From the NCBI RefSeq assembly GCF_021440085.1, contig NZ_JAKCPW010000006.1, positions 1 to 64,000 on the forward strand: a stretch of 64,000 nucleotides of DNA, written 5' to 3'. The notes below the pieces were generated by a model that saw only the letters and a list, made by a program, of their open reading frames with translations, was not told where the DNA came from and ran no database searches. Source of the DNA: Dyadobacter sp. CY261. GTDB lineage: Bacteria > Bacteroidota > Bacteroidia > Cytophagales > Spirosomataceae. The position numbers and the translations under genes were made by a program. Positions 43,174-51,767 of the stretch are shown here, piece by piece (the first letter of the stretch is position 1; every line of letters begins with the position of its first letter).

Positions 43174-43314
43174 CTATCGTCTCATAAAAGTGGTAGTTTC
43201 CACAATAGTGGTACTGTCAGTTCCGAATTCGCCATTTAGCTTAATCGAGCTTTTCGCTTTAAGCTTCAAAATTCTTTTTCTTTCTGGTCTGATTGCAATG
43301 TTGTTGCTAGGCAT
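43174..43314 (-). CDS. Candidate small precursor ahead of lanB (46 aa, Thr-rich, no Cys)
   Basis: An ATG at 43314 lies about 20 nt after the predicted start of transcription; the frame stops at 43174, 41 bp before lanB. It begins MPSNNIAIRPERKRILKLKA and continues KSSIKLNGEFG, then a tail DSTTIVETTTFMRR. The basic ILKLKAKSSIKLN leader is reminiscent of the KLxLxK-type leaders of other Bacteroidota class I lanthipeptides. The tail has six Ser/Thr but no Cys, so it could give a dehydrated linear product or act as a signal. It is too short for statistical certainty, and an overlapping frame is open on the other strand. Confidence 0.45.
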   Translation of the reverse strand: MPSNNIAIRPERKRILKLKAKSSIKLNGEFGTDSTTIVETTTFMRR

Positions 43315-43340
43315 GGTAGTTGGTGTTTAAGATTTACATC

Positions 43341-43406
43341 CTAAACTAATCCCACTCTCATTAACCAAAAAATAAATTAGACAAAACGGAGAATTTTTTA
43401 GACAAA
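43341..43406 (-). promoter_or_regulatory. LytTR-type promoter of lanB
   Basis: Plus-strand TTAGACAAA at 43377-43385 and 43398-43406 are identical and 21 bp apart. On the minus strand, TAGTTTAG at 43348-43341 is close to the TAnnTTTG -7 box and lies 29 bp from the proximal repeat. It is in the gap between the regulator gene and lanB. Confidence 0.72.
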
Positions 43407-43407
43407 C

Positions 43408-44172
43408 TTATATTATTCGGCCTTGCAAGTTTTTCAGCAGCGTCTCACGAAACGTGGCGCCTATTGTAAGCTTCTGCTTATTCGAAAGTTCTACTTCATT
43501 ACCATTTATCGCATTTATCTCCCGAATGTTAACAATATATGATTTATTGATTCTGATAAATTGGTGCTTTCTTAGAATCTCCTCCATCTTTGTGATAGTC
43601 ATATGAACAATAACCATGGCACCCATGAGGTGAATTTTAAGGTAGTCCTTCATCCCCTCCACATACACTATCTCTTCAATGTTGATCTTGATAAGCTTCT
43701 TGTCACTTTTAACCATAAAGAACTTTTCCGCAATAAATTCGTTCTCGGTCACTATTTTTGATGACGGACCGCTATCGAAATCTCCACCCCAAACATTATT
43801 CTTCAATTCAATCTGTTCAGAGACCTTGTTTACAGCACGAACAAAACGATCGAAGGAGACCGGTTTCAACAGGTAGTCAACAACTCCAAAATCATAGCTT
43901 TCCGCCGCATAGTTGGTATACGCAGTGGTGAATATAATGTACGGTCGTGCGCCGGCCAACATCTTTACCATCTCCATACCAGATACCTCTGGCATGTTGA
44001 TATCAAGAAATATAATATCCGGATTTGTATTATGAATGACTTCCAGTGCCTTCAAAGAATTCTGGCATATCGCCACCAGATCCAGGTATGCAAGCCGATC
44101 TACATATCGCCGCAAAAGATCCTGAGCAAACGGTTCGTCATCTACAATCAGACACGTAATGTTTTTCTTCAT
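43408..44172 (-). CDS. LytTR-family response regulator
   Basis: 254 residues. Receiver domain with DDEPFAQDLL, phospho-acceptor Asp57 (IIFLDINMP) and conserved Lys near 107 (DYLLKPVSF). C-terminal LytTR DNA-binding domain with YVEGMKDYLKIHL and HQFIRINKSYIVN. Its start overlaps the kinase stop by four bases (ATGA). LytTR domains bind pairs of 9-10-bp direct repeats about 21 bp apart; four such pairs lie in the adjoining locus and are the likely targets. Confidence 0.95.
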   Translation of the reverse strand: MKKNITCLIVDDEPFAQDLLRRYVDRLAYLDLVAICQNSLKALEVIHNTNPDIIFLDINMPEVSGMEMVKMLAGARPYIIFTTAYTNYAAESYDFGVVDYLLKPVSFDRFVRAVNKVSEQIELKNNVWGGDFDSGPSSKIVTENEFIAEKFFMVKSDKKLIKINIEEIVYVEGMKDYLKIHLMGAMVIVHMTITKMEEILRKHQFIRINKSYIVNIREINAINGNEVELSNKQKLTIGATFRETLLKNLQGRII

Positions 44173-45317
44173 TTTAAACTAAGACGTAAATTAATCTTAT
44201 ACACTAAATCAGAGTCTTCAATTATCAATTCATGTTGACCGGGGTAATAAATATCCAATCTTTTCCTTAAATTAACTAATCCAATACCCCCTTTTTGAGC
44301 ACCTGATGCCTTTCGTTTGGGTTTGCTATTACTCACCTCAAAATTCAGCCGGGAGCTCTCGACCAGAATCCTGATCTCCACCAAGCCGTCTTCTATGGTG
44401 TCAAGCCCGTGTTTAAATGCATTTTCAACGAATGGAACCAGCAAAAAAGGAGGAATGCGATAATTTTCAAAGTTTCCCTCGGATGAGAAGGTAATTTTTG
44501 AAGTGTCTAAATGCCTTATCTTTTCCAGAGCAATGTAATCTTCCAAAAACAATACTTCCCTGGAAAGATATACCCGCTCAGAATTGGACTCATAAAGTAA
44601 GTAGCGCATCAGGTCAGCCAACTTAAGAATCGTGTCGCCCGCTTCCTGGTTTGTCTCCTCAACCATCGAATAGATGTTATTAAGGCTGTTAAACAAAAAA
44701 TGAGGGTTCAGCTGAGATCTTAAAAAGTCAAGTTCCAGGGCTAGGTTATCCTTTTGTAATTGCAGGTTCCTATTAAAGTAAAAGAAAGTATTACCAATGC
44801 CGATTATCGCCAGGGGAACGACAATATAGTTACCGGTCATGGCCCAGATGTACAAATCGACGAAACGATCAAAAGGGACTTTAAGCAGGCTGATATCACT
44901 CATCCGCTGATTGGCTAAAAGCACAAACTTGGACGCACCAGGCATCCCTGCCAGGAACCTGATTGAAAAGTAAATAAAATACGCATTAAAAAAATATACC
45001 ACTATCGCGACGATCACAAATAAGTAGAATCGGGAAGAAAGACATTTCTTCAGCGCATAGGTTAGCGAAAACAGTGATGTAATAATGACTGCGAAGATAC
45101 TGTTTGTGAAAATACTGTTCCACATCTTTTCGCCGGTTGAAGCGATAGTCATGTTGAAGTCCGACATGATATAGAACCAATACAAGCAACTAAATATCAG
45201 ATATTTAGAAATTCTGATGTATCTATTATTCAACCACAGGTCCTCAAACGAAATGGCCATATATTTTATATTTTCTCGCAAAACCTGGGAATGCCTGCTT
45301 AAAGTGTATTGCCACAT
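44169..45317 (-). CDS. LytS-type sensor histidine kinase
   Basis: 382 residues. Several N-terminal membrane segments (YLIFSCLYWFYIM, FAVIITSLFSLTYAL, YLFVIVAIVVYFFNAYFIYF, YIVVPLAIIGIGNTFFYF), then a HisKA_7TM/His_kinase region with LRSQLNPHFLFNSLNNIYSM holding the phospho-acceptor His, and an ATPase domain with VPFVENAFKHGLD and GGIGLVNLRKRLD. No extracellular sensing domain is visible, so the ligand may be hydrophobic or membrane-associated, perhaps the peptide itself. ATG at 45260 (MAISFEDLW) is an alternative start. It forms an operon with the LytTR regulator. Confidence 0.93.
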   Translation of the reverse strand: MWQYTLSRHSQVLRENIKYMAISFEDLWLNNRYIRISKYLIFSCLYWFYIMSDFNMTIASTGEKMWNSIFTNSIFAVIITSLFSLTYALKKCLSSRFYLFVIVAIVVYFFNAYFIYFSIRFLAGMPGASKFVLLANQRMSDISLLKVPFDRFVDLYIWAMTGNYIVVPLAIIGIGNTFFYFNRNLQLQKDNLALELDFLRSQLNPHFLFNSLNNIYSMVEETNQEAGDTILKLADLMRYLLYESNSERVYLSREVLFLEDYIALEKIRHLDTSKITFSSEGNFENYRIPPFLLVPFVENAFKHGLDTIEDGLVEIRILVESSRLNFEVSNSKPKRKASGAQKGGIGLVNLRKRLDIYYPGQHELIIEDSDLVYKINLRLSLK

Positions 45318-45420
45318 TAATATTCAAAATTAGTTACCATTGCATATTTCCACCATTCTCCAAAAAGCACAAATGCTTTTCTTATCATTGCGCATCGCAT
45401 TGCACCTTATCAACCGATTT

Positions 45421-48400
45421 ATGAAAGCATTTTTGCTGGCATTTTGCATGTTTATGAGTCAAGGAGTCCTAAATGCGCAAGATAGACAAGTGTCTGGCAA
45501 GGTGACGGACCAGGATGGAGCCGCATTACCTGCGGTGTCTATTCAGATTAAAGGAATCAATAAAGGAATAATAAGTGACGAAACCGGTTCTTTTAATATT
45601 GTAATTCCGGAAAATTCCGGCGTACTGATATTTTCCCTGGTTGGTTTCGTAAGAAAGGAAGTAAAGGTAGGGAATGAATCAGTAATTAACATTGTCTTAA
45701 CAGCCGATCACAAATCGCTTGCTGAGGTGTTGGTCGTTGGTTATGGTACCAAAATTAAAAAAGATATCACGGGCAGCGTAGCAAGTCTTAAAGGATCTGA
45801 GGTTGCAAACACTCCGATTGCCAATTTTACACAGGTCTTACAGGGGCGGCTCGCGGGGGTATTTGTCGAATCCAACAGCGGAAAGCTCGGTGAGGGGATA
45901 AAGGTTCGTATTCGTGGGACAGGCTCGATCAGCGCTTCAAACGAACCCCTGTATGTCGTCGATGGAATTCCGATCAATGCTACATTGCCACCAGGCATAC
46001 CTCTTTCCGGAACTACCGCCACGTCCTCTTCTGTGAACCCGCTCGCGGATATCAATACCAACGATATAGAATCTTTTCAAATCTTGAAGGATGCTTCTGC
46101 TGCTGCAATTTACGGGTCACGTGCGGCAAATGGTGTTGTTCTGATCACCACGAAAAGAGGCAAATCCGGAAAGACGAGTCTCACCGCTAATTTCCAATAT
46201 GGGTTCAACGGACCTACCCGCCGCCGTAAATTTTTGGACGCAAAGCAGTATGTAAATCTGCTCAGGGAAGCAGCTATTAATTCGGACGTCCGTAATGGCA
46301 TCGATCCCACCGATCCAAACCAATACAAAGATTCATGGCTTGAACTTGCCGAAATGCGCTTGGACCGGTATTCAGGAGGAACTGACTGGCGTAGTCACCA
46401 AACAAACACCGACTGGCAAAAACTCGCATTCAACAACCATTCCCGAACGACCCTCATCGATATTGGTGCATCAGGCGGCAGTGACAAAACGAGATTCTAT
46501 ATAAATGGTAGCTATAACGATCAGGACGGTATTCTGTTTGGAAATAACTTCCAAAGATTATCAGCTCGAATAAATCTGGAACATGACTTTAATTCAAGAT
46601 TAAAGCTCGGCCTAAACATCGGACTATCCAGAACAGTTGCCAACCGAATTGCGCAGGACAATCAATTCTCAACACCTATGCAGATTGTCGCGCTCGCACC
46701 GGTTACACCTCCCTATGACAAAAACGGCGCTGTCAATGACAGGCCTGTTACCACCTATTACAACCCGTTAATCGAACTTGGTAACTCCCGCGACATATCA
46801 ACCGCTTACAGAAACATTGGCAGTGCTTTTTTAAGCTATAATTTTACTAAAAACCTGGCTTTCAGGTCGGAATTGGGGTTTGATGTTGTCAATCAGGATG
46901 AGGATGTTTTTTACGGTGTAAAAACAGAAGCAGGCCAATCGGTGAATGGGCAGGGAACATCCTACTGGTATCGCAATGTAACCTACAATACTAACAATTA
47001 TCTCAACTTTAAAACTTCGATCAATACAATCCATGTCCTGGATTTCACTGCTGGCATGTCATTTCAGGACTATAAAAATGACCGCAATTACGTAACAGGG
47101 CAAGATTTCCCAGTGGATGCGTTAAAAAAAATCGAAAGCGCCGGTAAAATTGTCGCGGGTTCATCCTCGTCAGCGGAATCTTCTTTTCTATCCTATTTTG
47201 CTCGCGCCAACTACAAGCTGAAAAATCGGTATCTATTTAATGCGAGTGGAAGAATTGACGGTTCTTCCAAATTTGGCAAAAACAAAAAATATGGTTTTTT
47301 CCCGGCAGTCTCAACAGGCTGGATCATCTCAGAAGAACCATTTCTATCCCAATCCAGAGTGCTCAGTTTCTTCAAATTGAGAGGAAGCTGGGGCATAACA
47401 GGTAATGCAGACGGTTTTGGTGATTTTAAACAACTTGGCTTGTGGGGAGCCGGGAAGTATGCAGGCTCGTCCGGACTAGTTCCCACGCAGCTGGCTAATC
47501 CGGATCTCAAATGGGAAAAATCCACGCAGATTGACTTCGGTATCGATTTCGGAATATTTGATAACAGGCTTTCCGGCGAACTAGATTACTATATCAAAAA
47601 TACCAATGACCTGATCTACGACGTTCCCGTGCCGGGCATTTCGGGGTTCGCTACTCAAACTGTGAATGTAGGGTCTATGCAAAATAAAGGTATTGAAATC
47701 GCAATCAGCTCAATGAATCTTGCGACTAGTTCATTCAAATGGAGTACAAGTTTTAATCTCGCAAAAAATAGTAATAAACTAACCAAACTGGATGGAGAAC
47801 AAAACCTGGTACCTAGTAACGATGGGCGTTTCTTTAACGCGCTGAAAGTAGGCGAATCCATTGGCGTATTTTATGGCCCAAAGTTTGCCGGTGTCGACAG
47901 GGCGAACGGTGATGCACTTTATCATGCACAGGACGGAAGCCTCACGAACAATTATAATGCGGCAGGCAATTTTATCGTGGGAAATCCTAACCCGGACTGG
48001 ATCGGCGGCATTACCAATTCACTGACTTTCAAAAATCTCGAACTGAGTATTTTATTTCAAGGCGTATTCGGCAATCAGGTACAAAACGGGGCTGGTGCGT
48101 TTATGAGTTCGAGCTTCGACTGGTTTGATAACCAAACCGCCGATCAGCTAGGCAGATGGCAAAAAGAGGGAGACGTAACAAATGTACCAGAGCTAAGATT
48201 GTCGGGAGGTAATGGTACAGGCGCGTCCAGCCGTTTCATTTATAATGCCTCCTATGTAAGGCTGAAAAATATTACCCTGGCATATCGATTTTCGACGTCC
48301 CTTCTTCAAAAAGTTAAATTGAGTGCTGCGAAACTTTACGTAACTGGCATAAATCTGGCGACTTTTACAAAGTATCAAGGCTGGGATCCCGAAGTAAATG

Positions 48401-48495
48401 CGGATTATCGCGCGAATAATCGGAATCAAGGCGGCGATTTCTATTCTGCACCGCAGATCAAATCATTTACATTAGGAATTAATCTGGAATTCTAA
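45421..48495 (+). CDS. SusC/RagA-family TonB-dependent transporter
   Basis: About 1024 residues from the ATG at 45421 (signal peptide MKAFLLAFCMFMSQGVLNAQ). CarboxypepD_reg-like domain (VSGKVTDQDGAALPAVSIQI), TonB plug with the SusC signature LAEVLVVGYGT and AIYGSRAANGVVLITTKRGK, then the barrel ending SFTLGINLEF. It forms the outer-membrane channel of a SusCD uptake complex with the lipoprotein encoded 18 bp downstream. It is divergent from the LytS/LytTR operon. Substrate unknown; no glycosidases are beside it. Confidence 0.95.
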   Translation: MKAFLLAFCMFMSQGVLNAQDRQVSGKVTDQDGAALPAVSIQIKGINKGIISDETGSFNIVIPENSGVLIFSLVGFVRKEVKVGNESVINIVLTADHKSLAEVLVVGYGTKIKKDITGSVASLKGSEVANTPIANFTQVLQGRLAGVFVESNSGKLGEGIKVRIRGTGSISASNEPLYVVDGIPINATLPPGIPLSGTTATSSSVNPLADINTNDIESFQILKDASAAAIYGSRAANGVVLITTKRGKSGKTSLTANFQYGFNGPTRRRKFLDAKQYVNLLREAAINSDVRNGIDPTDPNQYKDSWLELAEMRLDRYSGGTDWRSHQTNTDWQKLAFNNHSRTTLIDIGASGGSDKTRFYINGSYNDQDGILFGNNFQRLSARINLEHDFNSRLKLGLNIGLSRTVANRIAQDNQFSTPMQIVALAPVTPPYDKNGAVNDRPVTTYYNPLIELGNSRDISTAYRNIGSAFLSYNFTKNLAFRSELGFDVVNQDEDVFYGVKTEAGQSVNGQGTSYWYRNVTYNTNNYLNFKTSINTIHVLDFTAGMSFQDYKNDRNYVTGQDFPVDALKKIESAGKIVAGSSSSAESSFLSYFARANYKLKNRYLFNASGRIDGSSKFGKNKKYGFFPAVSTGWIISEEPFLSQSRVLSFFKLRGSWGITGNADGFGDFKQLGLWGAGKYAGSSGLVPTQLANPDLKWEKSTQIDFGIDFGIFDNRLSGELDYYIKNTNDLIYDVPVPGISGFATQTVNVGSMQNKGIEIAISSMNLATSSFKWSTSFNLAKNSNKLTKLDGEQNLVPSNDGRFFNALKVGESIGVFYGPKFAGVDRANGDALYHAQDGSLTNNYNAAGNFIVGNPNPDWIGGITNSLTFKNLELSILFQGVFGNQVQNGAGAFMSSSFDWFDNQTADQLGRWQKEGDVTNVPELRLSGGNGTGASSRFIYNASYVRLKNITLAYRFSTSLLQKVKLSAAKLYVTGINLATFTKYQGWDPEVNADYRANNRNQGGDFYSAPQIKSFTLGINLEF

Positions 48496-48512
48496 TTTCA
48501 AATCACTTCGAC

Positions 48513-49859
48513 GTGAAACTATTCACTCTCTTCCTTGTTGCTTCTGCTGTGCTGCTAAACTCGTGTTCAGGTAAGCTGGATTTGATTCCGCAGCAAAACA
48601 CAACATCAGAGACGGCGCTTAGCTCCGATGCCAACGTGAAACGTGTGCTTCGAGGTGCGTATGACGCCGCTAGTGACCCATACGTTTTGGGAGGTAACCT
48701 GATGCTTTTCTCGGAATTGCTGGCGGCGAACGGAGAAATTAGATGGGAAGGCTCCTATGCCCAGCCACGTGAAGTTTTTACCAAGAAAATATTGGTTACC
48801 AACAGCTACGTCACCGAGGGATGGCTGAAAAGCTTCCAAACCATCCATATTGCTAACAGTGTTTTGTCCGCCCTGGGAGTAGTGGCCGAAAAAGATCGCG
48901 AACGCGTGAAGGGCGAGGCACAGCTTATGAGAGCGCTGATGTATTTCGAATTAGTGCAATTGTGCGCCCCGCCATACAGTGCCGGCAATGTAAAGGCAGC
49001 CCTGGGGCTGCCGCTCGTGCTTTCCCCAACTGTCTCAGCAAATGATGTCAAAAAAATATCAAGGAATACGCTGGAAGAAACCTATGCACAAATCGTCAAG
49101 GATATGACAGAGGCCGAAGCGCTCCTGCCCGCAACCAATGACATATTTTTAAACAAAATCGTCGCATCAGGATTTCTTTCCCGCGTGTATCTGCAAATGG
49201 GAAACTATGAAAAGGCCCTGGAATTTGCAGACAAGGGAATTGCCCTTGCGACAAAAAATGGCTACGGTCTGGTGCCAACCTATGCGGAAGCTTTTAATAA
49301 CACCATCAATTCACGAGAGGATTTGTTCTCGATTCAGGTGTCCGAGCAGGATGGAAGTAATAATATGCAGCTTTTCTGGTCTGTCCCCGAATACGGCGGA
49401 AGAGACGGCGATGTTGTTGTTCAGGCAAAACATCTGGCTCTATATGAAGCGGGAGATACAAGGTTGGCTCTCTTTTATATCAGCAATGGTGCAGCGCGCA
49501 GTGGAAAATGGAAACTCAAATATAAAAATATCCCAATACTCCGGCTTGCAGAACTATACCTGACCCGCGCCGAATGCAATGTGCGCTTGTCATCATCCGT
49601 GGGCGACAACCCGGCCAACGACCTGAATCTTGTAAGAAAGCGCGCAGGTCTTTCGGCAATCGCCGGGCCGTCTCTGCCTGATATCCTCCACGAGCGCAAA
49701 GTAGAACTCGCACATGAGGGGCAGGCAATTCATGACCTGAAAAGACTTAAAGGACAAACAGATGGTCTGGAATACGATGCTCCTAGTCTCGTCCTACCGA
49801 TCCCGCAGCGGGAAATCAATGCGTCAGAAGGTATTTTGAAGCAAAACACGGGTTATTGA
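48513..49859 (+). CDS. SusD/RagB-family substrate-binding lipoprotein
   Basis: 448 residues with a GTG start and lipobox LLNSCS after MKLFTLFLVASAV. SusD repeats are visible (KRVLRGAYDAAS, AQLMRALMYFELVQLCAP, LYLTRAECNVRL, ending LVLPIPQREINASEGILKQN). It forms the lid of the SusC channel. Co-transcribed with SusC, 18 bp spacing. Confidence 0.94.
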   Translation: MKLFTLFLVASAVLLNSCSGKLDLIPQQNTTSETALSSDANVKRVLRGAYDAASDPYVLGGNLMLFSELLAANGEIRWEGSYAQPREVFTKKILVTNSYVTEGWLKSFQTIHIANSVLSALGVVAEKDRERVKGEAQLMRALMYFELVQLCAPPYSAGNVKAALGLPLVLSPTVSANDVKKISRNTLEETYAQIVKDMTEAEALLPATNDIFLNKIVASGFLSRVYLQMGNYEKALEFADKGIALATKNGYGLVPTYAEAFNNTINSREDLFSIQVSEQDGSNNMQLFWSVPEYGGRDGDVVVQAKHLALYEAGDTRLALFYISNGAARSGKWKLKYKNIPILRLAELYLTRAECNVRLSSSVGDNPANDLNLVRKRAGLSAIAGPSLPDILHERKVELAHEGQAIHDLKRLKGQTDGLEYDAPSLVLPIPQREINASEGILKQNTGY

Positions 49860-49888
49860 GTTAGCAACATTACTTTATTTTTATCTGT

Positions 49889-50422
49889 ATGCCCATTCAC
49901 GTAGCTATCACCCGCAAAGTACTTCCCGGAAAAGAAGAAGAGTTCAAAGATGCACTTCGTCGTTTCCTGGGCGATTCATTTCTACATGGCGGCGTGCACG
50001 GCGCGGCAATGATGACTGCCTTGCCAGGCAGCGAGAGCCGCGAGATCGGAATATTAAGAACTTTCGCCGATCAGACCGAGCGGGATGCCTTTTACAATTC
50101 GAAGCTCTTCAAAGATTGGGAAGCCTATGCATCGACGCTCACCGAGGAACCGGTGTACCGGGAGCTTACCGGCCTGGAAGCCTGGTTTCGCTCACCGGTT
50201 CCTCCGCCGAGATGGAAAATGGCGGTTGCGACGCTTTGCGGTGTATATCCGACTAGTTTATTCCTGACTTATGTACTTGGCCCGTACATTCAGGGGTTGC
50301 ATCCTGCACTCAGGACTTTGATTGTGGCTGGATGTATGGTGGGGCTGCTTACCTGGGTGGTAATGCCGCAGGTTACGAAGGTGCTGAAACCTTGGCTTTC
50401 TAGGAATTTGCACAATAAATAA
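49889..50422 (+). CDS. Antibiotic-biosynthesis-monooxygenase-like protein with C-terminal membrane helices
   Basis: 177 residues: an ABM-type ferredoxin-like domain at 1-95 (PIHVAITRKVLPGKEEEFKD, then REIGILRTFADQTERDAFYN) and two C-terminal membrane helices (VATLCGVYPTSLFLTYVLG and TLIVAGCMVGLLTWVVMP). Stand-alone ABM domains are often heme- or quinone-linked; the membrane part suggests an inner-membrane partner. Its tail is duplicated as a fragment at 16.0 kb. Confidence 0.88.
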   Translation: MPIHVAITRKVLPGKEEEFKDALRRFLGDSFLHGGVHGAAMMTALPGSESREIGILRTFADQTERDAFYNSKLFKDWEAYASTLTEEPVYRELTGLEAWFRSPVPPPRWKMAVATLCGVYPTSLFLTYVLGPYIQGLHPALRTLIVAGCMVGLLTWVVMPQVTKVLKPWLSRNLHNK

Positions 50423-50460
50423 TCCCAAATTAATCTGCATTTGCACCGAGTAGAAATTAA

Positions 50461-51072
50461 ATGGAAATCTTGACCTCACCGCCCATGGACAAATCAAACG
50501 GATACGAGGACAACGCGGCCACATTCATTCGCTGTCGCTCGAAGGGCATCGACGGAGTCGGTGCGCCATCGGTTCGACACTGGGCAAGGTCATTACCTCC
50601 AAATGCGATAGTTCTGGACATCGGTTGTGGTATAGGCCTGCCCATTTCGAAGGCATTGGTAGATGAAGGTTTGACCGTTTATGGGATTGATCCGTCACCT
50701 TCGATGGTTCAAATCTTCAAGCAGAACTTCCCCGATAGTCCCGTCGCCTGTGAAGCCGCAGAAGATTCCACATTCTTCAATCGGCAGTTCGATGCCATCA
50801 TTGCCTGGGGGCTCATGTTCCTTTTGCCTGAAGAAACACAGGAAGTTGTGATTCAAAAAATGGCAAATGCGCTGTACGCCGGCGGAAAGCTGTTATTTAC
50901 GGCTCCTGCACAACAAATGAAATGGAAAGATGCGATTACAGCAATAGAATCAATATCGCTTGGAGCGGAGAAATACCAAGAGTTACTAGCTGCATCGGGA
51001 CTTTCGCTTATTGAAAAATTTGAAGACGAGGGGGAGAATCATTACTATCAAGCGGTAAAAATTAAACTTTAG
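50461..51072 (+). CDS. Class I SAM-dependent methyltransferase
   Basis: 203 residues with motif I VLDIGCGIGLPISKALVDEG, motif II YGIDPSPSM and motif IV DAIIAWGLMFLLPEE. The N-terminal YEDNAATFIRCRSKGIDGVG is typical of small UbiE/Tam-like methyltransferases. Substrate not predictable. Separate from the RiPP locus by the SusCD genes. Confidence 0.88.
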   Translation: MEILTSPPMDKSNGYEDNAATFIRCRSKGIDGVGAPSVRHWARSLPPNAIVLDIGCGIGLPISKALVDEGLTVYGIDPSPSMVQIFKQNFPDSPVACEAAEDSTFFNRQFDAIIAWGLMFLLPEETQEVVIQKMANALYAGGKLLFTAPAQQMKWKDAITAIESISLGAEKYQELLAASGLSLIEKFEDEGENHYYQAVKIKL

Positions 51073-51079
51073 TGTTCTT

Positions 51080-51122
51080 ATTTAACAAGATAATCGGATT
51101 TTTCCCGATTATCTTGTTAAAT
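51080..51122. promoter_or_regulatory. 18-bp inverted repeat, probable AbiEi operator
   Basis: Positions 51080-51097 pair perfectly with 51105-51122 (TTTAACAAGATAATCGG against CCGATTATCTTGTTAAA), loop 7 bp. It ends six bases before the antitoxin ATG. AbiEi antitoxins are known to repress their own promoter by binding inverted repeats. Confidence 0.8.
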
Positions 51123-51128
51123 TTACAC

Positions 51129-51767
51129 ATGGATCTGTCACAGAGCATAAGAAACCTTTCCAGCCAGCCGCTGACTCACCAGTTGCTGAGCTCACTTTTA
51201 AAAGACTACAAGCGCCCCAACGATAAAATCCATGAACTGATCTCTGCGGGCATTATCGAACCAGTAAAAAAGGGGCTGTACTTGCCATCCTTGCAGCTTT
51301 CAAAAAAACGTACAGAGCCATTCCTTCTCGCAAACCACATGCTGGGTCCAAGCTACGTGTCATTCGACAGCGCGCTATCATACTACGGGCTAATCCCCGA
51401 ACGGGTATTCGAAGTATCCTCCGCAACGACAAAAGCATCCCGCCGCTTCGACACGCCGACCGGAGCATTCAGTTTTACACGAATGCCACTACCTTATTAC
51501 AGTTTTGGGATTCGGCAGGTTGAAATCGGAGAAAACCAGAATGCGCTTATCGCATCACCGGAAAAAGCTTTGTTCGACAAAATAATCAACACGGCAGCCT
51601 TGAAACTGCGCAGTAAAATCGCAGCCGGTGAATACCTGATTGAAAACCTGAGAATGGACGAAGATCAATTGAAGCAACTGGATGTGCAGGCAATGGAGAC
51701 GTGGCTAAGCGATTCGCCAAAACGTGAGAGTTTGACACAAATCATTAAACTCATCGACGAACTATGA
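51129..51767 (+). CDS. abiEi: AbiEi-type antitoxin (transcriptional repressor)
   Basis: About 212 residues from the ATG at 51129 (MDLSQSIRNLSSQPLTHQLL). N-terminal winged helix (HELISAGIIEPVKKGLYLP) and C-terminal domain with SYVSFDSALSYYGLIPE and NALIASPEKALFDKI, as in AbiEi proteins. A frame open 57 bp upstream includes the operator and is not used. Its stop overlaps the toxin start (ATGA). Confidence 0.9.
   Translation: MDLSQSIRNLSSQPLTHQLLSSLLKDYKRPNDKIHELISAGIIEPVKKGLYLPSLQLSKKRTEPFLLANHMLGPSYVSFDSALSYYGLIPERVFEVSSATTKASRRFDTPTGAFSFTRMPLPYYSFGIRQVEIGENQNALIASPEKALFDKIINTAALKLRSKIAAGEYLIENLRMDEDQLKQLDVQAMETWLSDSPKRESLTQIIKLIDEL

Noticed and set aside
43109-43330. A 73-residue hydrophobic plus-strand ORF opposite the lanB leader region
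   Set aside because: It begins inside lanB on the opposite strand and has no start context; the minus-strand 46-residue frame lies directly after the LytTR promoter and is preferred.
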